NCBI RefSeq assembly: GCF_947039605.1
Contig: NZ_CAMQZG010000007.1
Coordinates: 1-64,000 of the forward strand
Reading direction: 5' to 3'
Length of the DNA stretch: 64,000 nt
Source: an uncultured Clostridium sp.
GTDB taxonomy: Bacteria; Bacillota; Clostridia; Clostridiales; Clostridiaceae
The translations under genes and the position numbers were made by a program. Under the pieces are notes generated by a model. That model did no database searches. It was not told the origin of the DNA and worked only from the letters and a program-made list of their open reading frames with translations. Below, piece by piece: positions 40,332 through 50,445 of the stretch; the stretch's first letter is position 1; the number at the start of each line of letters is the position of its first letter.

Positions 40332-41111
40332 ATGCAAGAAATAGAAGATTATTTAGAATCTAGAATGGGAACTTATAGCTTCTTTTTTGAAGATTTAAGA
40401 AGTGGTTATGTATTTGGGTATAATGAAAACGTTAAAATGGTGGCAGCTGGATGTATGAAGCTTCCAATAGCAATTGCACTTATAAAAGAAGAAGAAGAAG
40501 AAAGAGTTAGTTTTTTAGATAAAGTAAGAATAGAAAAGAAAGATAAAGTATGTGGAAATGGTATAATACATGAATTTGAGGATAGAGACTATACAATATT
40601 TGAATTACTTGTAGCTATGCTTATACAAAGTGATAATACAGCTGCAAATAAAATAATTGATCTTATTGGGATGGGGAAAATAAATGAGACAATAAGCATT
40701 TTAGGATTGGAGAATACCACTTTAAATAGAAAAACTAATGATGAGAGAAATAAGGTTATAGAAGTAGAAAATATAACTACAGCAAATGATCTGTGCAAAA
40801 TTTGGAAGATTTTAAATGATGGGTCATATTTAAATAAAGATAATTCAACTATGTTAATTGATATATTAGCGAGGCAGCAAAAGAAAAATAAATTAGCATT
40901 ATATATCCAGGATGACTTAAAAATAGATATTTCGAGTAAAAGTGGAGATAAAAATGGTGTAGAGAATGATACCGAGTATATAAAAATTACTAAAGGTGAA
41001 TTTGCATTTACAGTTATGTCAACAGGAATTCCTAATTCAGTGTATGGAACAATAACACTTGCAAAAGTAGGGAAAATGATGTGGGATAATATTATGAATA
41101 AATGGAATTAA
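40332..41111 (+). CDS. Beta-lactamase-fold protein lacking the catalytic serine
   Basis: A 259-aa protein of the class A beta-lactamase / Beta-lactamase2 family. SDN (residues 100-102, in QSDNTAANKI) and a KSG triad (203-205) are in place. The SxxK motif, however, reads GCMK: Gly40 replaces the nucleophile, with Cys41 next to it and Lys43 kept. The usual ExxLN region reads ENTTLN, with Asn at the expected Glu position. There is no signal peptide, so it should stay in the cytoplasm. It is unlikely to hydrolyse beta-lactams; it may be a binding or regulatory protein, or use Cys41 (inference). It stands alone before the pyr promoter. RBS: GAGCAGGTG. Confidence 0.75.
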   Translation: MQEIEDYLESRMGTYSFFFEDLRSGYVFGYNENVKMVAAGCMKLPIAIALIKEEEEERVSFLDKVRIEKKDKVCGNGIIHEFEDRDYTIFELLVAMLIQSDNTAANKIIDLIGMGKINETISILGLENTTLNRKTNDERNKVIEVENITTANDLCKIWKILNDGSYLNKDNSTMLIDILARQQKKNKLALYIQDDLKIDISSKSGDKNGVENDTEYIKITKGEFAFTVMSTGIPNSVYGTITLAKVGKMMWDNIMNKWN

Positions 41112-41115
41112 ATTC

Positions 41116-41144
41116 TTGACAAAGAAATTATAAACTGATAAAAT
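41116..41144 (+). promoter_or_regulatory. Sigma-A promoter of the pyr operon
   Basis: Consensus TTGACA, a 17-bp spacer and TAAAAT. It begins five bases after the stop of the upstream gene. Confidence 0.85.
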
Positions 41145-41161
41145 TAACTCAATTTAAGAAA

Positions 41162-41192
41162 CCTTTAATTTGATCCCGAGAGGTCAGTAAGG
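41162..41192 (+). promoter_or_regulatory. PyrR-binding loop in the pyr leader
   Basis: The CCTTTAA...CCCGAGAGG...CAGTAAGG arrangement matches the PyrR anti-antiterminator stem-loop known from Bacillus (CCTTTAA...CCAGAGAGGCT...AAGG). UMP-bound PyrR would stabilise it and let the downstream terminator form. Confidence 0.85.
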
Positions 41193-41239
41193 AAGTTATT
41201 TTGAGATAATGTTATAATTTATCAAAATTTAGTGCGGCT

Positions 41240-41273
41240 AAAAGTCTTCCTTAGTACAGGAGGACTTTTTTTT
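41240..41273 (+). terminator. PyrR-controlled attenuator terminator
   Basis: AAAAGTCTTCCT / AGGAGGACTTTT with a T-run, in the leader 70 bp before pyrB. Together with the upstream PyrR loop it forms a classical pyr attenuator. PyrR itself is not encoded in this window. Confidence 0.85.
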
Positions 41274-41341
41274 AGCAAAAAATTTAATAACAGTCTCTTC
41301 TTTAAATTTAACACAGAGAGGTTAAAAAGGAGTGAAATAGT

Positions 41342-42277
41342 ATGTTAAAGACTAATTTAGAAATAAAACATCTAATAGAGCCAAAAGATTTATCATTAGA
41401 AGAATTAAATGATATATTTGAGCTTTCAAATCAAATAATAGAAAATCCTAAAGAGTATCAGGACCTATGCAAAGGTAGAATACTAGCAACTCTTTTTTAT
41501 GAACCAAGTACAAGAACAAGACTGTCATTTGAAACAGCTATGTTAAGACTTGGTGGACAAGTTATTGGTTTTTCAGATGCCAAAGCGAGTTCAGTATCAA
41601 AAGGAGAGTCAATAAGGGATACAATTCAAACAGTGGGTTGTTATGCAGATGTAATAGCAATGAGACATCCATTAGAAGGAGCGTCAAAACTTGCATCAAT
41701 GTTTTCACAGGTTCCAGTTATAAATGCTGGAGATGGAGGTCATCAACACCCAACTCAAACATTAACTGATTTATTAACAATAAAAACTATCAAAGGAAAT
41801 TTAAATGGGAATACAATAGCACTATGTGGAGATTTAAAACATGGTAGGACAGTACATTCACTAATAAAAGCACTTTCAAGATTTGAAAATAATAAATTTG
41901 TTTTAATCTCACCAGAGGAATTAAAATTACCAAATTATATAAAAGAAGATGTCCTAGAGGCAAATAATATAGAATATATAGAAATAGATAAACTTGAAGA
42001 TGGAATAAAAAATGCAGATATTCTTTATATGACAAGAATTCAACAAGAAAGATTTGAGAGTAAAGAAGAGTATGAAAAACTTAAAGGTATTTATATCTTA
42101 GATGAAGAAAAAATGACACTTGCAAAAGATGATATGATAGTGCTACATCCATTACCAAGAGTAAATGAAATAAGCTATGAAGTGGATAATGATGAAAGAG
42201 CAAAATATTTTGTACAAGCTAAAATGGGCATGTATGTAAGAATGGCTCTTATAGCAAAACTTTTGGGGGTAGCATAA
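41342..42277 (+). CDS. pyrB: Aspartate carbamoyltransferase catalytic subunit
   Basis: Joins aspartate and carbamoyl phosphate, the committed step of pyrimidine synthesis. The carbamoyl-phosphate motif [15 protein letters not shown], the MRHPLEGA segment and [10 protein letters not shown] near the C-terminus are present. It is 311 aa. The RBS AAAAAGGAGTG precedes ATG 41342. Its stop TAA directly touches the ATG of the mini pyrI, so the partners are translated in tandem. Confidence 0.97.
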   Translation: MLKTNLEIKHLIEPKDLSLEELNDIFELSNQIIENPKEYQDLCKGRILATLFYEPSTRTRLSFETAMLRLGGQVIGFSDAKASSVSKGESIRDTIQTVGCYADVIAMRHPLEGASKLASMFSQVPVINAGDGGHQHPTQTLTDLLTIKTIKGNLNGNTIALCGDLKHGRTVHSLIKALSRFENNKFVLISPEELKLPNYIKEDVLEANNIEYIEIDKLEDGIKNADILYMTRIQQERFESKEEYEKLKGIYILDEEKMTLAKDDMIVLHPLPRVNEISYEVDNDERAKYFVQAKMGMYVRMALIAKLLGVA

Positions 42278-42430
42278 ATGAAACAGATAAAAATTCAAAA
42301 TAAATGTTCAAATTCAAACTGTGTGACTAACTATGAAACTTATGTTAGTCCTAAATTTATCTTAGTTAATAAAGATAAAAATAAATATATATGTGAATTT
42401 TGTAGTACAGAACACAAAATGGACAACTAA
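42278..42430 (+). CDS. pyrI: Stand-alone zinc domain of the aspartate carbamoyltransferase regulatory chain (mini PyrI)
   Basis: A 50-aa protein. It aligns with only the C-terminal zinc domain of PyrI: Cys10-x4-Cys15, 23 residues, Cys39-x2-Cys42. This is the spacing of E. coli PyrI C109/C114/C138/C141, and SNSNCV resembles its PNSNCI. The nucleotide-binding allosteric domain (about 100 residues) is absent. Only the pyrB stop precedes the ATG, and GGGGGT lies at RBS distance inside pyrB. The zinc domain is the part of PyrI that contacts PyrB, so the peptide could stabilise or tune the catalytic trimers without ATP/CTP control (inference). It may instead be a decayed remnant, but the frame, RBS and all four Cys are intact. 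Confidence 0.8.
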   Translation: MKQIKIQNKCSNSNCVTNYETYVSPKFILVNKDKNKYICEFCSTEHKMDN

Positions 42431-42450
42431 TAAATATATGGGGTGAGAAT

Positions 42451-43650
42451 ATGGAGTTATTAATAAAAAATGCAAATATAATTGATAAAGCTCATAGTTT
42501 TTATGGAGATTTATATATACAAGATGGGAAAATAAAAGAGCTTTCAGATAACATAGATAAAAATTGTAAAGTTATAGATGCTAAAGGGAAAGTTGTAATG
42601 CCAGCATTTATAGATACACATGCACACTTTAGAGATCCAGGCTTCACTCATAAAGAAGATATAGAAACAGGCTCAAAAGCAGCAGTTAGAGGTGGATATA
42701 CAGCAGTTACACTTATGGGGAATACAAATCCAATATCAAGTAGTATTGAAGTTGTAGATATGGTAGAAAATAGAGCAAAAGAGATTGGTCTTGTTGATGC
42801 ATATCAATGTGCAACTATTACAAAAAATTTAGATGGAAAGACATTAGAACACTTAACTGAGTTTGAAGGCATGGATAAAATAAAAGTTATAACAGATGAT
42901 GGAAAAGGTGTATGTGATTCAAACATAATGTATAGGGCAATGCTTATAGCAAAGAAAAACAACTGGCTTATAATGTCACATGCAGAAGATCATGATTTAT
43001 CAAAAATAAGCATGAGACTTGCAGAGAATATGATGACACATAGAGATGTAGAACTTGCAAAGTTCACAGGGGCAAGACTTCATATGTCACATGTTAGTAC
43101 AGTAGAGGCAATAGAATATATCAAAAATGGTAAAGAACATGGTGCAAATTTAACTTGTGAAGTTACACCACACCACATATTCTTAGATACAAGCAAAAGT
43201 AATTATAGAGTAAATCCTCCTATAAGAGAAAAAGAGGATGTAGATTCAATAATAAAAGCAATAAGACTTGGAGTAGTTGATTGTATAGGAACAGACCATG
43301 CGCCTCACACAGATGAAGAAAAGTTAAAAGGTGCACCAGGAATGACAGGGATAGAAATTGCATTTTCAATATGCTATACAAAACTTATTAAAGAAGAGGG
43401 AATGAGTTTAAATAAACTTTCAGATTTAATGAGTGGGAGAGCGGGTGAAATTCTAGGAGTAAACAAGGGGAAAATACAAATAGGATATGATGCAGATTTA
43501 GTTATAATAGATACAGAAAAAGAATTTGTAGTTGATAGAAGTAAGCTAGTTTCAAAGAGTAAGAATACTCCTTTTGATGGAATAACTTTAAATGGTGATA
43601 TAGATATGACAATAAAAGCTGGGAAAATAGTTTATAGCCAAGAGATATAG
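42451..43650 (+). CDS. pyrC: Dihydroorotase (type I)
   Basis: Cyclises carbamoyl aspartate to dihydroorotate. Zinc ligands are in [10 protein letters not shown]; the bridging and later ligands fall in SHAEDHD, HMSHVST and CEVTPHH, and the catalytic Asp in [12 protein letters not shown]. It is 399 aa and of the Bacillus-like amidohydrolase class. The RBS GGGGTGAG precedes ATG 42451, 20 nt after the mini pyrI. Confidence 0.96.
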   Translation: MELLIKNANIIDKAHSFYGDLYIQDGKIKELSDNIDKNCKVIDAKGKVVMPAFIDTHAHFRDPGFTHKEDIETGSKAAVRGGYTAVTLMGNTNPISSSIEVVDMVENRAKEIGLVDAYQCATITKNLDGKTLEHLTEFEGMDKIKVITDDGKGVCDSNIMYRAMLIAKKNNWLIMSHAEDHDLSKISMRLAENMMTHRDVELAKFTGARLHMSHVSTVEAIEYIKNGKEHGANLTCEVTPHHIFLDTSKSNYRVNPPIREKEDVDSIIKAIRLGVVDCIGTDHAPHTDEEKLKGAPGMTGIEIAFSICYTKLIKEEGMSLNKLSDLMSGRAGEILGVNKGKIQIGYDADLVIIDTEKEFVVDRSKLVSKSKNTPFDGITLNGDIDMTIKAGKIVYSQEI

Positions 43651-43661
43651 GGGGATTAATT

Positions 43662-44531
43662 ATGATAATAGATAAGTTATATAAAAAAGTAGAAGAAAAT
43701 GGTGTAGTATGTTTAGGGCTTGATACAAGTGTGGATTATATACCAGAGAGTTTTAAAAAGCAGTTTAATAATGTATCAGAATATTTATTTGAGTTTAACA
43801 AAGCAATAATTGATGAAACTTTAGATGTAGTATCATGTTATAAAGTACAAATTGCTTACTACGAGGCATTAGGTCTTGAAGGTCTTATAGCTTATAAAAA
43901 TACACTTAAATATTTAAAAGAAAAAGAAGCAATAAGCATAGCAGATATTAAAAGAGGGGATATAGCTGCAACAGCAACAATGTATGCAAAAGCACACTTT
44001 GAAGGAGATTTTGAAGCAGATTTCATCACACTTAGCCCATACATGGGAATGGATAGTATAGAACCATATATGCCATACTTTGAATCAGGAGATAAGGGAG
44101 CTTTTATTCTTGTAAGAACTTCTAACAAAGGAGCGCAAGATATAGAGTTTGTTGAAAATAAAGAAGGAAAAACAATCTATGATATAGTTGGTGACAAAAT
44201 AACAGAGCTTAGTACATCTTCACTTGGAGAAAGTGGATATAGTGCTATAGGTGGAGTTATAGGATGTACACATAGCGAGAATGCAGAAAAAATCAGAGAT
44301 GATTTTAAAAATATGTTCTTCTTAATACCAGGTTATGGGGCGCAAGGTGGAAAAGCTATAGATGTAGCAAAATACTTAAATAATGGAAATGGTGGAGTTG
44401 TAAATTCATCAAGAAAAATCCTTTTAGCATACAAAGAGCAAAATAATGAAGCAGAGTTTGCAAAGTGTGCTAGAAAAGAAGCTATAAGAATGAGAGATGA
44501 GATAAAAGAAGCAGTAGAAAGTTTAAGATAG
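43662..44531 (+). CDS. pyrF: Orotidine 5'-phosphate decarboxylase (subfamily 2)
   Basis: Last step to UMP. The 289-aa length and CLGLDTSVDYIPE at the start mark the longer subfamily 2. The catalytic Lys/Asp core reads SIADIKRGDIAATATMYA, and the phosphate loop is PGYGAQGGK. RBS: AGGGGG, 11 nt after pyrC. Confidence 0.95.
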   Translation: MIIDKLYKKVEENGVVCLGLDTSVDYIPESFKKQFNNVSEYLFEFNKAIIDETLDVVSCYKVQIAYYEALGLEGLIAYKNTLKYLKEKEAISIADIKRGDIAATATMYAKAHFEGDFEADFITLSPYMGMDSIEPYMPYFESGDKGAFILVRTSNKGAQDIEFVENKEGKTIYDIVGDKITELSTSSLGESGYSAIGGVIGCTHSENAEKIRDDFKNMFFLIPGYGAQGGKAIDVAKYLNNGNGGVVNSSRKILLAYKEQNNEAEFAKCARKEAIRMRDEIKEAVESLR

Positions 44532-44558
44532 TTTTTAAATAAAGGAGATTGGTGAGAT

Positions 44559-45305
44559 ATGTCTATGGAATATGTAAATACAACAGTTATAGAAAATAAA
44601 GAAATTTCACAGGGAATATTCTCTATGAAAGTTAAGCATAAAGAGGGAGTAAGAGCAGGTCAGTTCTATATGCTTAAAGGAGAAATTGCTTTTCTTGGAA
44701 GACCAATAAGTGTTTGTGAAGTTGAAGCGGATATAATAAGATTTGTTTATGCAGTAGTTGGAACTGGAACAAATGAACTTAAAAATATGAAAAATGGTCA
44801 AACATTAAAACTTATAGGACCTCTTGGAAATGGTTTTGATACAGAACGAGAATATGGAAAAGTTGCTTTAGTTGGTGGTGGAATTGGTGTTGCACCAATG
44901 CTTGAAGTTGCTAAAGGAATTAGAAAAAAAAATAGTGAAGTAAAAATGGATTTCTATGGTGGATTTAGAGATGAGATATATCTTGCTGATGAAATAGAAA
45001 ATTATGTAGAGAAAACTTATATAAGTACAAATACAGGAAAATATGGAATCAAAGGATTTGTAACAAAGCCTTTAATTGAAAATATAAAAAATTATGATAC
45101 AATACTATGCTGTGGACCAGAAGTTATGATGAAAAAAGTAGTTGAAATAGCTAAAGAAAACAATGTGGAGATATTTATCTCTATGGAAAAGCACATGGCT
45201 TGCGGGGTTGGAGCTTGTCTTGTATGTACATGTAAAACAAAATCAGGAAATAAAAGAACTTGCAAAGATGGTCCAGTCTTCAATGGCTTAGACATCGAGT
45301 TTTAA
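44559..45305 (+). CDS. pyrK: Dihydroorotate dehydrogenase B, electron transfer subunit
   Basis: The FAD/2Fe-2S subunit that lets PyrD pass electrons to NAD+. FAD-binding GRPISVCEV and NAD-binding [10 protein letters not shown] are followed by the 2Fe-2S cluster in [11 protein letters not shown] plus a further Cys in RTCKDGPVF. It is 248 aa. A second Met two codons in (44565) is possible. It lies directly before pyrD as expected. Confidence 0.95.
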   Translation: MSMEYVNTTVIENKEISQGIFSMKVKHKEGVRAGQFYMLKGEIAFLGRPISVCEVEADIIRFVYAVVGTGTNELKNMKNGQTLKLIGPLGNGFDTEREYGKVALVGGGIGVAPMLEVAKGIRKKNSEVKMDFYGGFRDEIYLADEIENYVEKTYISTNTGKYGIKGFVTKPLIENIKNYDTILCCGPEVMMKKVVEIAKENNVEIFISMEKHMACGVGACLVCTCKTKSGNKRTCKDGPVFNGLDIEF

Positions 45306-45319
45306 GGGGGGGAAGATCT

Positions 45320-46219
45320 ATGTTAGAAGTTAGTATAAATGGAGTAGAGTTTAAAAATCCAGTAATAGGAGCATCAGGGACATTTGGCTTTGGAGCAGAG
45401 TATAATAATTTTTATGATGTTGGAATTCTTGGTGGAATTTCATCAAAAGGTCTAACTTTAAATGAGAAGCAAGGTAATGATGGAATAAGAATTTATGAAA
45501 CACCACAGGGGATAATGAACTCAGTTGGGCTTCAAAATCCAGGTGTTGAAGGTTTTATAAAAAATGAACTTCCAAAAATGAGAAAATTAAATACAAATAT
45601 TATTGCAAACCTTGGTGGTGGTACAATAGAAGATTATGAAAAAGGAATAATATTACTTAATGATACAGATGTAGATATGATAGAACTTAATATATCATGT
45701 CCTAATGTAAAATCAGGTGGAATGGCTTTTGGAATAAAATCTGATGTAGCAAAAGATGTTGTATCAAAAATAAAAGCATTAACAAATAAACCTTTAATGG
45801 TTAAATTATCACCAAATGCAGAAGATATAGTGGATATGGCTATAAAGTGTCAAGAAGGTGGGGCAGATTCTATCTCACTTATAAATACATTAAAAGGTAT
45901 GGCAATTGATATAAATAAAAGAGAGACAATATTTAATAATAAATTTGCAGGATTATCAGGCCCAGCAATAAAGCCAATAGCATTAAGAATGGTTTATGAA
46001 GTATCAAAAGCTATAGATATACCAGTTATAGGACTTGGTGGGATATCTACAGCAGAGGATGCAATAGAATTTATGATGGCTGGAGCAAATGCTATACAAA
46101 TAGGAACAGTTAATTTTATAAATCCAACTGCAGGCTTAGAAATAATTAAAGGTATGGAAGATTTCTGTACTAGAGAAGGAATCAAAAATATTAATGAGAT
46201 AGTTGGAATAATTAAATAG
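45320..46219 (+). CDS. pyrD: Dihydroorotate dehydrogenase B, catalytic subunit
   Basis: Oxidises dihydroorotate to orotate; a class 1B FMN enzyme paired with PyrK. Catalytic Cys is in [11 protein letters not shown], and GASGTFGFG and [15 protein letters not shown] are further signatures. ATG 45320 is preceded by GGGGGGGA. An earlier in-frame start inside pyrK (45260) is unlikely. That gives 299 aa. Confidence 0.96.
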   Translation: MLEVSINGVEFKNPVIGASGTFGFGAEYNNFYDVGILGGISSKGLTLNEKQGNDGIRIYETPQGIMNSVGLQNPGVEGFIKNELPKMRKLNTNIIANLGGGTIEDYEKGIILLNDTDVDMIELNISCPNVKSGGMAFGIKSDVAKDVVSKIKALTNKPLMVKLSPNAEDIVDMAIKCQEGGADSISLINTLKGMAIDINKRETIFNNKFAGLSGPAIKPIALRMVYEVSKAIDIPVIGLGGISTAEDAIEFMMAGANAIQIGTVNFINPTAGLEIIKGMEDFCTREGIKNINEIVGIIK

Positions 46220-46257
46220 ATACAATTTAGAATAAAAAATATTAGGAGGAATTTATT

Positions 46258-46824
46258 ATGGTAATTCAAACATTAAAAGAAGCAGGGGCATTATTAGAAG
46301 GACATTTCTTATTATCTTCAGGAAAACATTCAAACGGATACTGTCAGTGTGCAAAGGTATTACAACACCCAGAGAAAGCAGAAAAAGTTTTATCAGTAGT
46401 TGTAGATAAATTAAAAGAAGCTAATGTAGAATGCGACTTAGTTGTAGGACCTGCTATGGGGGGAGTTATAGTTGCTTATGAAATTGGAAGACAACTTGGA
46501 AAGCCAGCTATATTTACAGAGAGAGAAAATGGAGAAATGACTTTAAGAAGAGGATTTGAAATTAAAGAAGGTCAAAGAGTTATAATAACAGAAGATGTTG
46601 TTACAACAGGAAAAAGCTTTAAAGAAGCAGCAGCAGTAATAGAAGCTCATGGTGGAGTGGTAGTTGCAGTTATATGCATGGTTGATAGAACTTCTACAAA
46701 AGTAACAGATTATCCAATGTTTAGTTCAGTAAAACTTGAAATTGAAACTTATGATGCAGATAATTGTCCTTTATGTAAGGAAGGAACAGCATATGTTAAA
46801 CCAGGAAGTAGAAAAATAAAATAA
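46258..46824 (+). CDS. pyrE: Orotate phosphoribosyltransferase
   Basis: Makes OMP from orotate and PRPP. The PRPP loop is [13 protein letters not shown], with [12 protein letters not shown] upstream. It is 188 aa, with a C-terminal DNCPLCKEG extension that carries a CxxC pair, as in some Clostridia. RBS: TAGGAGG. It is the last pyr gene and is followed by a terminator. Carbamoyl phosphate synthase genes are not in this operon. Confidence 0.95.
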   Translation: MVIQTLKEAGALLEGHFLLSSGKHSNGYCQCAKVLQHPEKAEKVLSVVVDKLKEANVECDLVVGPAMGGVIVAYEIGRQLGKPAIFTERENGEMTLRRGFEIKEGQRVIITEDVVTTGKSFKEAAAVIEAHGGVVVAVICMVDRTSTKVTDYPMFSSVKLEIETYDADNCPLCKEGTAYVKPGSRKIK

Positions 46825-46831
46825 TAAAGAA

Positions 46832-46874
46832 AAAAATACTCTCATGTAGTAATTATGCATGGGAGTATTTTTTT
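46832..46874 (+). terminator. Intrinsic terminator after the pyr operon
   Basis: AAAAATACTCTCATG / CATGGGAGTATTTTT (one G-U pair) with an 11-nt loop and a T-tail. Confidence 0.92.
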
Positions 46875-46956
46875 ATCTAAATTATTATATAAAAATGGAA
46901 TGAATAATAATTAGTAGAGTATAAATTTATAGAGTATAAAAAGTCTTTAAATATAA

Positions 46957-46971
46957 AATTTTCAGTCAATT
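46957..46971 (+). promoter_or_regulatory. CodY-like box upstream of pflB
   Basis: AATTTTCAGTCAATT matches the CodY consensus at 13 of 15 positions. It lies about 20 bp before an extended -10 element. Confidence 0.45.
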
Positions 46972-47055
46972 CAAGTAAATGGTAAATTTGGTGATATAAT
47001 TAAATCATAGGTAAAGGAAATGAAAATTTCAAAAACTTAGTTAAAAAAATATTAA

Positions 47056-47069
47056 TGTAAGTGTTTACA
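47056..47069 (+). promoter_or_regulatory. cre-like CcpA site upstream of pflB
   Basis: TGTAAGTGTTTACA matches the cre core TGTAANCGNTTACA with one mismatch and is nearly palindromic. It lies about 40 bp before the second -10 box, a position compatible with activation or repression by CcpA with HPr-Ser-P. Confidence 0.6.
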
Positions 47070-47307
47070 AGGGTAACAGAATTAGGTAGTTAATGGTATT
47101 ATATAGTATAATTGTCTTATTAAGAGAAATTATTAATTAGTAATATATAAATATTAAATTTTTATAAACACTTTAAAAGTGCCTTAAAACTAGTGAAATA
47201 GCAGTTTTATGAAGCGTTTAGTATAAGAATGTTAAGAAAGAGTAATATTTACTGTTACTATATTTACAAGAGGTACCATTAATGCTAAAGTATTAGTATA
47301 AGATGGA

Positions 47308-47321
47308 AACTAAATTTAGTT
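47308..47321. promoter_or_regulatory. Perfect palindrome AACTAAATTTAGTT in the pflB leader
   Basis: A 14-bp perfect palindrome about 60 bp before pflB. It could bind a dimeric regulator. It does not match the Rex or Fnr consensus I know. Confidence 0.3.
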
Positions 47322-47382
47322 GAGTTTAAAGATAGTTATATTTTTAACAAAATAATGAAAAATTTTAGGAGGTCTTTTAGTT

Positions 47383-49611
47383 ATGTTTAAACAATGGGAT
47401 GGATTCAACACAGGAACTTGGGCAGAGGGAATTGATGTAAGAAACTTTATTCAAAAGAACTATGTAGAGTATAAAGGGGATAAAGAATTCTTAGTTGGAA
47501 CAACAGATAAAACAGATAAAGTATGGGGAAAAGCTCAAGCTTTAATAATAGAAGAGGTTCAAAAAGGAATTATAGATGTTGCAACTGATAGAGTATCAGG
47601 AATAAATAACTATGAAGCAGGATATATAGATCAATCAAATGAAGTTATAGTAGGACTTCAAACAGATGCACCACTTAAGAGAATAGTAAACCCATACGGT
47701 GGTATGAGAATGGTAGAAAGTGCATTAAAAGAGTATGGATATGAATTAGATCCAGCTATCGGAGAGCACTTCAATGAATATAGAAAAACACACAACCAAG
47801 GTGTATTTGATGCTTATACAAAAGAAACAAGAGCAGCAAGATCAGCAGGTCTTTTAACAGGACTTCCAGATGCATATGGTAGAGGTAGAATAATAGGTGA
47901 CTATAGAAGAATAGCACTTTACGGAATAGATTATCTTGTAGATGAGAAGAAAAAAGATTTAGAAGCTTTACAAGGTGATATGTTAAATGACTTAATCAGA
48001 CAAAGAGAAGAAGTAAATATGCAAATAAGAGCACTTGCAGCTATTAAAGCAATGGCAGCTAAATATGGTTCAGATATTTCTAAGCCAGCTGTTACAGCTC
48101 AAGAGGCAGTACAAGCACTTTACTTTGGTTACTTAGCAGCTATCAAAGAAAATAATGGAGCAGCTATGTCAATTGGTAGAACATCTACATTCTTAGATAT
48201 CTACATTGAGAGAGATTTACAAAATGGATTAATCACAGAGGCTGATGCACAAGAATTAATAGATCAATTAATAATCAAATTAAGACTTGTAAGACATCTT
48301 AGAACACCAGAATATAATGACTTATTTGCTGGAGATCCTACATGGGTTACAGAAGGAATAGCAGGTATGGGGGTTAATGGTAAATCACTTGTTACTAAAA
48401 ACTCATTTAGATACCTTCACACATTAATAAATCTTGGACCAGCACCAGAGCCAAACTTAACAGTTTTATGGTCAGATAAATTACCAACAGGATTCAAAAA
48501 ATTCTGTGCTGAAATATCAATCAAAACAGATGCTATCCAATATGAGAATGATGAAGTTATGAGACCATTATATGGTGATGACTACTCAATCGCTTGTTGT
48601 GTATCAGCTATGAAAATTGGTAAGCAAATGCAATTCTTCGGAGCAAGAACAAACCTTGCTAAAGCATTACTTTACACAATTAATGGTGGTATAGATGAGA
48701 AAACTGGAAAAACTGTTATAGAAGGAATAGCTCCAATAACAGATGAAATTTTAGATTTTGCAACAGTTAAAGTTGGATACCAAATCGTACTTGATAAAGT
48801 TGCAAAACTTTATGTTGATACAATGAATGTAATTCACTTTATGCATGATAAATATGCTTATGAAGCAGGACAAATGGCATTACACGATACTGAAGTAGAA
48901 AGATTAATGGCATTTGGTATAGCTGGACTTTCAGTTGTAGCTGACTCATTAAGTGCTATTAAGTATGCTAAGGTTAAGCCAATAAGAAATGAAAATGGAA
49001 TTGCTACTGATTTTGAAATTGAAGGAGAATTCCCTAAATTTGGTAATGACGATGATAGAGTTGATGATTTAGCTGTAGAAGTTGTTACTACATTTAGTTC
49101 AGATCTTAAAGAGCACCCATTATATAGAAATGCTAAACACACACTTTCAATCTTAACAATAACATCTAATGTTGTTTATGGTAAGAAAACAGGTTCAACA
49201 CCTGATGGAAGAAAAATTGGAGAAGCTTTCGCACCAGGTGGAAACCCAATGCACGGAAGAGATTCAAGTGGAGCATTAGCAAGTTTAAATTCAGTTGCTA
49301 AAATACCATATTTAAATGTTTGTGAAGATGGAGTTTCAAATACATTCTCAATCGTTCCAGATGCTTTAGGAAAAGATATGGATGGTAGAACAACAAACCT
49401 TGTTGGATTACTTGATGGTTACTTTGCACAAGGAGCTCACCATTTAAACGTAAATGTATTTAACAGAGATACATTATTAGACGCTATGGAGAATCCAGAG
49501 AAGTACCCAACATTAACAATAAGAGTATCAGGATACGCTGTTAACTTTGCTAGACTTACAAGAGCACAACAACAAGAAGTTATAAGCAGAACATTCCACT
49601 CAACTATATAA
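47383..49611 (+). CDS. pflB: Formate C-acetyltransferase (pyruvate formate-lyase)
   Basis: Splits pyruvate with CoA into acetyl-CoA and formate by a glycyl radical. The active-site pair Cys405-Cys406 is in SIACCVSAM, and the radical Gly717 lies in [12 protein letters not shown] near the C-terminus. The 742 aa are normal for PFL, which argues against a glycerol dehydratase-like paralogue. The RBS TAGGAGGT precedes ATG 47383. The activase gene follows after a terminator. It is oxygen-sensitive and a marker of anaerobic life. Confidence 0.96.
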   Translation: MFKQWDGFNTGTWAEGIDVRNFIQKNYVEYKGDKEFLVGTTDKTDKVWGKAQALIIEEVQKGIIDVATDRVSGINNYEAGYIDQSNEVIVGLQTDAPLKRIVNPYGGMRMVESALKEYGYELDPAIGEHFNEYRKTHNQGVFDAYTKETRAARSAGLLTGLPDAYGRGRIIGDYRRIALYGIDYLVDEKKKDLEALQGDMLNDLIRQREEVNMQIRALAAIKAMAAKYGSDISKPAVTAQEAVQALYFGYLAAIKENNGAAMSIGRTSTFLDIYIERDLQNGLITEADAQELIDQLIIKLRLVRHLRTPEYNDLFAGDPTWVTEGIAGMGVNGKSLVTKNSFRYLHTLINLGPAPEPNLTVLWSDKLPTGFKKFCAEISIKTDAIQYENDEVMRPLYGDDYSIACCVSAMKIGKQMQFFGARTNLAKALLYTINGGIDEKTGKTVIEGIAPITDEILDFATVKVGYQIVLDKVAKLYVDTMNVIHFMHDKYAYEAGQMALHDTEVERLMAFGIAGLSVVADSLSAIKYAKVKPIRNENGIATDFEIEGEFPKFGNDDDRVDDLAVEVVTTFSSDLKEHPLYRNAKHTLSILTITSNVVYGKKTGSTPDGRKIGEAFAPGGNPMHGRDSSGALASLNSVAKIPYLNVCEDGVSNTFSIVPDALGKDMDGRTTNLVGLLDGYFAQGAHHLNVNVFNRDTLLDAMENPEKYPTLTIRVSGYAVNFARLTRAQQQEVISRTFHSTI

Positions 49612-49631
49612 TTTATAGGAGAGTTTTAAAG

Positions 49632-49668
49632 TAAAAGGTATGAAAGCTTAGCTTTCATGCCTTTTTTT
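49632..49668 (+). terminator. Intrinsic terminator between pflB and pflA
   Basis: AAAAGGTATGAAAGC-tta-GCTTTCATGCCTTTT with one G-U pair and a T-tail. It should make pflA expression lower than pflB, or dependent on its own start. Confidence 0.92.
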
Positions 49669-49735
49669 AATAGTATTTTACGATTTAAATATGATACAAT
49701 TACATTTTATTTAAATTTGTTAGGGGGGATTTTAT

Positions 49736-50443
49736 ATGACAAAAGGAAGATTACATTCAATAGAGACAATGGGACTTGTAGATGGACCTGGAATAAGATT
49801 TGTTGCATTTATGCAAGGATGTGCAATAAGATGTGCATATTGTCATAATCCAGATACATGGGCAATAAATGGTGGCGAAGAATATACACCAGAAGAACTT
49901 GTTAAAAAGATAAAAAGATATAAAACTTATTTTGCATCATCAGGTGGTGGAGTGACATTTTCAGGTGGAGATCCATTATTACAACCAGACTTTTTAATTG
50001 AAACACTTAAATTATGTAAGGAAGAAGGGATTCATACAACTCTTGATACAGCAGGTGTTGGAGTTGGTAGATATGATGAAATTTTAAAATATACAGATTT
50101 AGTATTATTCGATATTAAGCATATTGATAAAGATAAATATAAAGAGTTAGTTGGAAAAGATATGGGTGAATCAATGAAATTCTTAGAAGTATGTCAAAAA
50201 AATAACACTAAAATTTGGGTTAGACATGTAGTAGTACCAGGGATGACAGATTCAAAAGAACATTTAATTAAACTTAAAAAGTTTATTGATACTTTAAAGA
50301 ATGTTGAAAAAGTAGAGCTATTACCGTACCATGTTTTAGGTGTTAATAAGTATGAAACAATGGGAATAAAGTACAAGTTAGAAGGTTTAGAGCCAATGGA
50401 CAAAGATCTTTTAAATGACATGAAAAAAGAAATATTTGGATAA
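49736..50443 (+). CDS. pflA: Pyruvate formate-lyase activating enzyme
   Basis: A radical SAM enzyme that puts the glycyl radical on PflB. The 4Fe-4S ligands are Cys29, Cys33 and Cys36 in CAIRCAYC, preceded by GLVDGPGIRFVAFMQG. TFSGGDPLLQP is the SAM-binding GGE-like region. It is 235 aa. The RBS TAGGGGGG precedes ATG 49736. Confidence 0.95.
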   Translation: MTKGRLHSIETMGLVDGPGIRFVAFMQGCAIRCAYCHNPDTWAINGGEEYTPEELVKKIKRYKTYFASSGGGVTFSGGDPLLQPDFLIETLKLCKEEGIHTTLDTAGVGVGRYDEILKYTDLVLFDIKHIDKDKYKELVGKDMGESMKFLEVCQKNNTKIWVRHVVVPGMTDSKEHLIKLKKFIDTLKNVEKVELLPYHVLGVNKYETMGIKYKLEGLEPMDKDLLNDMKKEIFG

Positions 50444-50445
50444 GA

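Larger units (their letters stand above)
46875..47382 (+). promoter_or_regulatory. pflB upstream regulatory region (about 510 bp, no gene)
   Basis: No open reading frame of useful size is seen. The stretch holds a CodY-like box, an extended -10 element TGATATAAT (46992-47000), a cre-like site, a second TATAAT (47107-47112), the interrupted dyad CACTTTAAAAGTG (47170-47182), and the palindrome AACTAAATTTAGTT (47308-47321). The long leader and two -10 boxes suggest more than one start. Confidence 0.6.

Noticed and set aside
45260..45319. Longer N-terminus for PyrD starting inside pyrK
   Set aside because: The extra 20 residues read the pyrK 3' end in another frame. A strong RBS sits directly before ATG 45320.
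47282..47296. Four-codon ORF with an RBS-like AGAGG in the pflB leader
   Set aside because: Far too short to support as a gene, and no regulatory codon pattern is seen.
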